From NCBI GenBank assembly GCA_045640565.1, contig JAZUFG010000095.1:3531-67530 (forward strand): a stretch of DNA of 64,000 nt. Direction: 5' to 3'. Both the position numbers and the translations under genes were made by a program. Shown here piece by piece: positions 59,887 to 64,000 of the stretch; within the stretch, counting starts at the first letter, position 1, and each line of letters starts with the position of its first letter. Source of the DNA: RGIG3159 sp045640565. Its GTDB lineage: Bacteria; Bacillota; Clostridia; Oscillospirales; Oscillospiraceae. Below the pieces are notes generated by a model. It did not search any database. It saw nothing but the letters and a program-made list of their open reading frames with translations, and was not told the DNA's origin.

Positions 59887-61383
59887 ATGGAGGAAAAACG
59901 CAGAATAAAGATCACGGTTTTGATCACGGCTGTCTGCACGGCTCTTGTGCTTGCCGTTATTCTGGCCGTTATGATCAAGATCGGTTTCTTTGATACGCCG
60001 AAGGCGGCGGAGGAAGCTGCCCCCGATACGGTCTCCGAGGAAATGGAGCCGGAAGAAGAGGCTCCCGCCCTTGAGAATAAGGCGGAAGAAGAGGAGAAAG
60101 AGCCGGAAGAAACAGAGCCGGAAGAAGCCACGGAGCCGAGTATTTACGAAGAGAATCGGGAAGAGATCGACAGCCTGCTTGCGGAGGCAGAAAAAATGGC
60201 TGCGGGTTATGACCCTCAGGCTGCCATTGCCTATCTTAAGACCTTTGCACGCTGGGAAGAGGTTCCGGAAATAACAGAGCGCATTGCCGATTATGAGGCC
60301 GCGGATGCAAGCTACCGGACCTTTGAAAACATGGGCGGCATCTCCCATGTCTTTTTCCACTCTTTGATCGTGGATACGGATCGGGCCTTTGACGGGGATG
60401 GCATGCAGGACGGCTATAACCTCTACATGACCACCTGCCGGGAGTTTGAAGATATCTTAGATTCTCTCTATGAGCGGGGCTATGTTTTAGTCACCCCTTA
60501 CCAGGTGGCCGGGGAGATCCTTCAGGAGGATGGCAGCAGCCGCTTTGGTTATTTGCAGATCCGTCTGCCTGAGGGGAAGACGCCGATTATGATGAGCCAG
60601 GATGATGTCAATTACTATGGCTATATGATCGGCGCAACGGACGGCGTCAATGAGATCCCGGCCTTTGCGGACCCCAGCGGCGACGGCTTTGCGGACAGAC
60701 TGGTGATCGGCGAAGACGGGGACATTATCTGCCGCTATATGGACGCAGAGGGCAATGTGCTCTACGGCGACTATGACCTGGTGCCCATTTTGGAACACTT
60801 CATTTGGGAACATCCGGATTTCTCCTACCAGGGGGCTCGGGCGGTATTGGGCGTGACGGCCTATGAGGGGGTCTTTGGCTACCGGACGAAGCCCAGCTAC
60901 GAGGCAGCTCTGGGAACAGAGGCCTACAATCGGGAATTGGAGGATGCCAAGCTTTTGGTCCAAGCTCTGAAGGAAAAGGGCTGGATCATCGCCAGCCATA
61001 CCTATGGCCATCCTGCCCTCGGAAATGTCTCTGCGGAGAAAGTGGCAACGGATACGGAGAAATTCCGCAGGACAGCGAAGTCCGTTATCGGCGAGACAGA
61101 CATCCTGATTTATCCTCACGGAAGCGATATCGCCGGTTTGGAAAAGTACAGTCTGGAAGAAAACGAAAAGTTCCGGATTTTATATGAAGACGGCTTCCAC
61201 TATTTCTTCAATGTGGATAACTGTGTGGCCTGGCATCAGCTGGGGGTACATTATTTCCGGGGGAACCGGAGAGATCTGGACGGCTTCCGCATGTACCATT
61301 ATCCGGACTCCATGGATGATATCATTGACGCCAAGGCTATTTTGGATCCCGCCAGGCCCTTGCCTGTTCCAGAGATCGGGTGA
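59887..61383 (+). CDS. Polysaccharide deacetylase-like membrane-anchored protein
   Basis: A 498-residue protein. A single N-terminal membrane segment (ITVLITAVCTALVLAVILAV) anchors it, followed by an acidic spacer. The extracellular region carries NodB-type deacetylase features: MMSQDDVNYYGY, whose Asp pair would bind metal and base, and ASHTYGHPA (HxxxH). A late IYPHGSD and an H/Y-rich C-terminal segment follow. The domain is larger than classical NodB. It probably removes acetyl groups from a wall or surface glycan. GGAGGGG lies before the ATG at 59887. Confidence 0.78.
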   Translation: MEEKRRIKITVLITAVCTALVLAVILAVMIKIGFFDTPKAAEEAAPDTVSEEMEPEEEAPALENKAEEEEKEPEETEPEEATEPSIYEENREEIDSLLAEAEKMAAGYDPQAAIAYLKTFARWEEVPEITERIADYEAADASYRTFENMGGISHVFFHSLIVDTDRAFDGDGMQDGYNLYMTTCREFEDILDSLYERGYVLVTPYQVAGEILQEDGSSRFGYLQIRLPEGKTPIMMSQDDVNYYGYMIGATDGVNEIPAFADPSGDGFADRLVIGEDGDIICRYMDAEGNVLYGDYDLVPILEHFIWEHPDFSYQGARAVLGVTAYEGVFGYRTKPSYEAALGTEAYNRELEDAKLLVQALKEKGWIIASHTYGHPALGNVSAEKVATDTEKFRRTAKSVIGETDILIYPHGSDIAGLEKYSLEENEKFRILYEDGFHYFFNVDNCVAWHQLGVHYFRGNRRDLDGFRMYHYPDSMDDIIDAKAILDPARPLPVPEIG

Positions 61384-61440
61384 AGTCCCGGATTCGGCGC
61401 GGAGCGCCGGAAAGCACCATTTATTAAGAAGGATCGTCGA

Positions 61441-62328
61441 ATGCAGTATCTCTATTTGCTGATCATTGTTGCCTGTGCAATGGGCAACAATATATTCAAG
61501 AATGCTTTTGCTAAGGGGGAGATTTGCACAGAAGGGGACAATGCCATTTATAATGCCATTGCCTGCTTTATCGGAGCGCCTCTCTCCATGCTGGGCCATC
61601 GCTTTCTTCCTATTTCGGGTCCGGCGCTGCTTTATTCCTTCCTCTTCGGCCTTTCCATGGCCGGTGTTGCCATTACAACGATCCGGGCTTTGCGAACAGG
61701 CCCTATGGCAGTGACTGCCCTCTTCGGCAACTTTGCCATGGTGATCCCCATCTTTTTTGCCTTCTTCTTCTGGCATGAGAGGATCTCTCTGCCTCGGATC
61801 CTGGGCATCGCCGTGATGTTCTTTGCTATTTTTCTCATGATCTACCCGGGGAAAAAGGCCGGGGCGGAAGAAAAGGAGACGGTTTCAAGGGAGTGGACCC
61901 TTTGGGTCAGCCTTTATGCACTGACAACGGGGCTCATGGCCCTTTTCCAGCAGATGGCGGCAAAATCCCACCCGGAGGATTCCACCATGTTCCTCTTCTA
62001 CGGCTTCCTTTTTGCCACCTTCTTCGTGCTTCTCTATGCCCTCTACTGCAGAAAAGAGGAGAGCACCCGGGCCCAATTTCCCTTCTTCAGCCGGCAGAAC
62101 TTTAACGGACTCTTTGTGGGGATCCTGGGAGGCATTTCCCATATATCCGCCATGGCAATCCTGACTTTGATGGACTCCGCTGTGTTTTATCCAGTCAAGG
62201 ACGGGATCTGCATCATCTGCAACGCCCTTTTGGGCCGCTTCCTTCTGAAGGAGCGGCTTTCTAAACGGAGAATGCTGGGCTTTGTCCTGGGCGCAATTTC
62301 TATTCTGGCATTAACGGTTCTCAACTGA
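61441..62328 (+). CDS. DMT-superfamily (EamA-like) transporter, second copy
   Basis: A 295-residue carrier with about ten membrane helices, paralogous to 39493-40365. The segments GNNIFKNAFAKGE, RALRTGPMAVTALFGN and KERLSKRRMLGFVLG occupy the same positions. The substrate is unknown. AAGAAGGA precedes the ATG. The mtaB gene follows after 13 bases. Confidence 0.85.
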   Translation: MQYLYLLIIVACAMGNNIFKNAFAKGEICTEGDNAIYNAIACFIGAPLSMLGHRFLPISGPALLYSFLFGLSMAGVAITTIRALRTGPMAVTALFGNFAMVIPIFFAFFFWHERISLPRILGIAVMFFAIFLMIYPGKKAGAEEKETVSREWTLWVSLYALTTGLMALFQQMAAKSHPEDSTMFLFYGFLFATFFVLLYALYCRKEESTRAQFPFFSRQNFNGLFVGILGGISHISAMAILTLMDSAVFYPVKDGICIICNALLGRFLLKERLSKRRMLGFVLGAISILALTVLN

Positions 62329-62341
62329 GAAAGTCAAGGAG

Positions 62342-63628
62342 ATGACAAAGGTGCGATTTGCTTTCTATACACTGGGGTGCAAACAGAATCAGTACGAGAC
62401 CCAGGCCATGGAACAGCTCCTCCGGGAACAGGGCCATGAGATCTGCTCCTTTGACAGCCTCTGCGATTGCTATGTTGTTAACACCTGCACGGTGACTGCC
62501 GTCAGCGATAAAAAGTCCCGGAATATGATTCGGCGGGCGAAAAAGAAGAATCCGGAGGCCCTGATCGGCGTCTGCGGCTGTTATTCCCAAATGGCTCCGG
62601 AGGAAGTCCGGGACCTGGAAGCGGATGTGATCTCCGGGACGGGAAACCGAAAGGAGTTTCTGGAGCATTTGCTGCAGGCCCTGGAAAGCAGGCAGAGGAT
62701 TTGCGATGTCACGGATGCCCGGACCCACAGGTCCTTTGAGCAGCTCCCTGCGGGGGGCCTCTCCACCAGGACCCGGGCCATGCTGAAGGTGGAGGACGGC
62801 TGCAGCAATTTCTGCAGCTATTGCATCATCCCCTATTCCCGGGGGCCGGTGCGCTCCCTACCCCTGGAGGCGGCTGTCGCGGAGGCCAAAAAGCTGGCAG
62901 ATGGGGGTTACCTGGAATTGGTCATAACGGGAATTGAGATTTCCTCTTGGAAGGACGGAGAGCTCGTTTTGGAGGACCTTTTGGAGGCCCTCTGTAAGGC
63001 TGTTCCCGGGATGCGCCTGCGCCTGGGTTCTTTGGAACCCCGGACAGTCACGGAGTCCTTCTGCCGCCGCCTGTCGGCCTATCCGAATCTTTGTCCCCAT
63101 TTTCATCTCAGCCTCCAGTCCGGATCGGATTCAGTTCTGAAGCGCATGCATCGCCGCTATGACTGTGCTCGCTATTGGGAGAGTGTGCGCCTGCTGAACC
63201 GGTATTTTCCCGGTGTTGCTGTGACAACGGATATCATTGTGGGCTTCCCCGGAGAGACGGAGGAAGAGTTTGCGGAATCTTTGGATTTTATCCGGGATTG
63301 CGGCCTGGCGGCTGCCCATGTTTTCCCCTATTCCCGGCGCAAGGGAACCCCGGCAGCAAAGCTTCCGGGGCAGCTTTTGAATGCGGAAAAAGAGAGGCGT
63401 TCACAGATCGCCTGTGAGCGAGTAAAAGAAATCTCGGAAAACTATCGGAGGGCTATGATCGGCAGCTTACAGGAAGTTCTCTTTGAGCAGGATGAAGAGG
63501 GCTTCAGCTGCGGCCATGCCGGGAATTCCGTGCTTTGCTATCTCCCGGAAGCGGGACTGCACAATGTAGTTCGAAAGGTTCGGGTGAAGGGACTTTACGG
63601 TGCCGGGCTTCTTGTTGAAGAAGTCTGA
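62342..63628 (+). CDS. mtaB: MtaB, tRNA t6A37 methylthiotransferase
   Basis: A 428-residue radical SAM methylthiotransferase that adds a methylthio group to t6A37 in tRNAs reading ANN codons. The N-terminal UPF0004 domain binds an auxiliary cluster through Cys in TLGCKQNQYET, VVNTCTVT and VCGCYSQM. The radical SAM cluster is in EDGCSNFCSYCIIPY. IIVGFPGETEEEF is also typical of the family. The TLGCKxNxYE motif separates MtaB from MiaB. It begins 13 bases after the DMT gene and is followed by a tRNA pair. Confidence 0.95.
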   Translation: MTKVRFAFYTLGCKQNQYETQAMEQLLREQGHEICSFDSLCDCYVVNTCTVTAVSDKKSRNMIRRAKKKNPEALIGVCGCYSQMAPEEVRDLEADVISGTGNRKEFLEHLLQALESRQRICDVTDARTHRSFEQLPAGGLSTRTRAMLKVEDGCSNFCSYCIIPYSRGPVRSLPLEAAVAEAKKLADGGYLELVITGIEISSWKDGELVLEDLLEALCKAVPGMRLRLGSLEPRTVTESFCRRLSAYPNLCPHFHLSLQSGSDSVLKRMHRRYDCARYWESVRLLNRYFPGVAVTTDIIVGFPGETEEEFAESLDFIRDCGLAAAHVFPYSRRKGTPAAKLPGQLLNAEKERRSQIACERVKEISENYRRAMIGSLQEVLFEQDEEGFSCGHAGNSVLCYLPEAGLHNVVRKVRVKGLYGAGLLVEEV

Positions 63629-63656
63629 AAAAGATAAGCGGGGAAGAAAAAAAGCA

Positions 63657-63685
63657 TTGACAAAATTATTTTCAGCTTGTATAAT
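63657..63685 (+). promoter_or_regulatory. Consensus promoter of the tRNA operon
   Basis: TTGACA (63657-63662), 17 bases, TATAAT (63680-63685), 14 bases before the first tRNA. Confidence 0.88.
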
Positions 63686-63699
63686 ACCCCATGCGTTAT

Positions 63700-63775
63700 G
63701 GCGGCATAGCTCAGTTGGTAGAGCACCCGGTTCATACCCGGCCTGTCATCTGTTCAAATCAGATTGCCGCTACCA
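63700..63775 (+). tRNA. tRNA-Met (anticodon CAT)
   Basis: A 76-base cloverleaf with encoded CCA. Acceptor GGCGGCA pairs with TGCCGCT (the first pair is G-U), D arm GCTC/GAGC, anticodon loop TTCATAC, T arm ATCTG/CAGAT with TTCAAAT. The anticodon stem is CCCGG/CCGGC: four pairs and a C27-C43 mismatch. It lacks the three G-C pairs of initiator tRNA, so elongator Met is likely. Confidence 0.93.
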
Positions 63776-63778
63776 AAC

Positions 63779-63853
63779 GGCCCGTTGGTCAAATGGTTAA
63801 GACACCGCCCTTTCACGGCGGTAATATGGGTTCGAATCCCGTACGGGTCACCA
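63779..63853 (+). tRNA. tRNA-Glu (anticodon TTC)
   Basis: A 75-base cloverleaf with encoded CCA. Acceptor GGCCCGT/ACGGGTC, anticodon stem CCGCC/GGCGG with loop CTTTCAC, T arm ATGGG/CCCGT with TTCGAAT and one wobble. It is three bases after tRNA-Met. Confidence 0.95.
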
Positions 63854-63884
63854 AAAAACCTCGTTCTTCGGAACGAGGTTTTTT
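63853..63884 (+). terminator. Terminator of the tRNA operon
   Basis: A 14-bp perfect stem (63853-63866 with 63871-63884), loop TTCG, A-rich 5' arm and T-run. The first base is the last base of tRNA-Glu CCA. Confidence 0.94.
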
Positions 63885-63892
63885 AACTAAGT

Positions 63893-63937
63893 GTTCCGCT
63901 TGCGCGGAACGATAAGTATGCTTCGCAAGTGAAGTGT
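63893..63937 (+). repeat. Short palindromic repeats beyond the tRNA terminator
   Basis: A perfect 7-bp hairpin (63893-63899 with 63904-63910) followed by TGCTTCGCAAGTGAAG, a second weak inverted repeat. This style (alternating TTCGC/GCGAA arms) is common in dispersed clostridial repeats. Nothing else is seen to the window end at 64000. Confidence 0.5.
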
Positions 63938-64000
63938 GTTTCGTACCATAGGAAGCGGACCCCGTTATTAATTTCTGAGGTTTAAGTCGGGGGCCAAGCG

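Noticed and set aside
63600..63915. Short open frames across the tRNA pair
   Set aside because: They overlap the tRNA genes and the terminator, and have no protein features.
1..64000. CRISPR array, prophage, plasmid origin or intact insertion sequence
   Set aside because: No regularly spaced direct repeats, phage structural genes, replication initiator or complete transposase were seen. Only the RAYT remnant and REP-like repeats remain.

Overview
The window reads as chromosomal DNA from a moderately GC-rich Gram-positive anaerobe, most likely a Clostridia member near Lachnospiraceae. That placement is an inference. It rests on a Gram-positive-type DNA polymerase III (PolC), SpoIIE/STAS-type regulation, many lipoproteins with clear lipoboxes, strong AGGAGG-type ribosome binding sites, an AckA, a PTS-dependent dihydroxyacetone kinase and consensus TTGACA/TATAAT promoters. 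No rRNA, CRISPR array, prophage or intact insertion sequence was seen.

Layout. 1-4.6 kb: the end of an alpha/beta hydrolase, an amino-acid ABC transporter (ATPase plus fused binding-protein/permease) and an MFS carrier. 4.7-6.2 kb: a ComEC-like metallo-beta-lactamase lipoprotein. 6.3-13 kb: a nucleoside or nucleobase operon made of an adenine-deaminase-family enzyme, a sugar-type double ATPase, two permeases and a BMP-family lipoprotein. 13-21 kb: a compact run of cupin, EEP-family hydrolase, cation efflux, DUF362 ferredoxin, ABC-2 exporter, transglutaminase lipoprotein and SfsA. 20.9-25.8 kb: aminotransferase, KDPG-aldolase fusion, a ceramidase-like protein and AzlC/AzlD. 25.8-30.2 kb (minus strand): amidohydrolase, STAS protein, SpoIIE-type phosphatase fused to an anti-sigma-like kinase, and a membrane protein. 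30.2-35.6 kb (minus): S66 peptidase, 5'-nucleotidase, P1 peptidase, acetate kinase and a MATE exporter. 35.8-48.3 kb (plus): an acyl-AMP ligase/ACP/PlsC fusion, membrane proteins, YgiQ, DUF4349, DUF2804 and a five-gene PTS dihydroxyacetone kinase operon. 48.3-50.8 kb: REP-like repeats, a RAYT remnant, L-serine dehydratase and a metallo-hydrolase. 50.9-54.5 kb (minus): a second amino-acid ABC system behind a class II aldolase. 54.6-64 kb: polC, two lipo/membrane proteins, a DMT carrier, mtaB and tRNA-Met/tRNA-Glu.

The most unusual signal is the pair of amino-acid ABC systems at 458-3050 and 50939-53628. In both, the solute-binding domain appears circularly permuted: the lobe normally second comes first, the normally first lobe follows, and the permease domain comes last. 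The partner ATPases carry a C-terminal extension of about 110-120 residues. In the second copy it resembles the RsbW/SpoIIAB type of GHKL kinase fold; in the first it looks decayed. Other points of interest are an adenine-deaminase relative with a Cys at an expected metal-binding His, an AMP-ligase/ACP/acyltransferase fusion, a partner-switching module in an operon with an amidohydrolase, and a composite REP-plus-terminator repeat near a RAYT transposase remnant.

All functional calls come from reading motifs by eye. No database search was possible.
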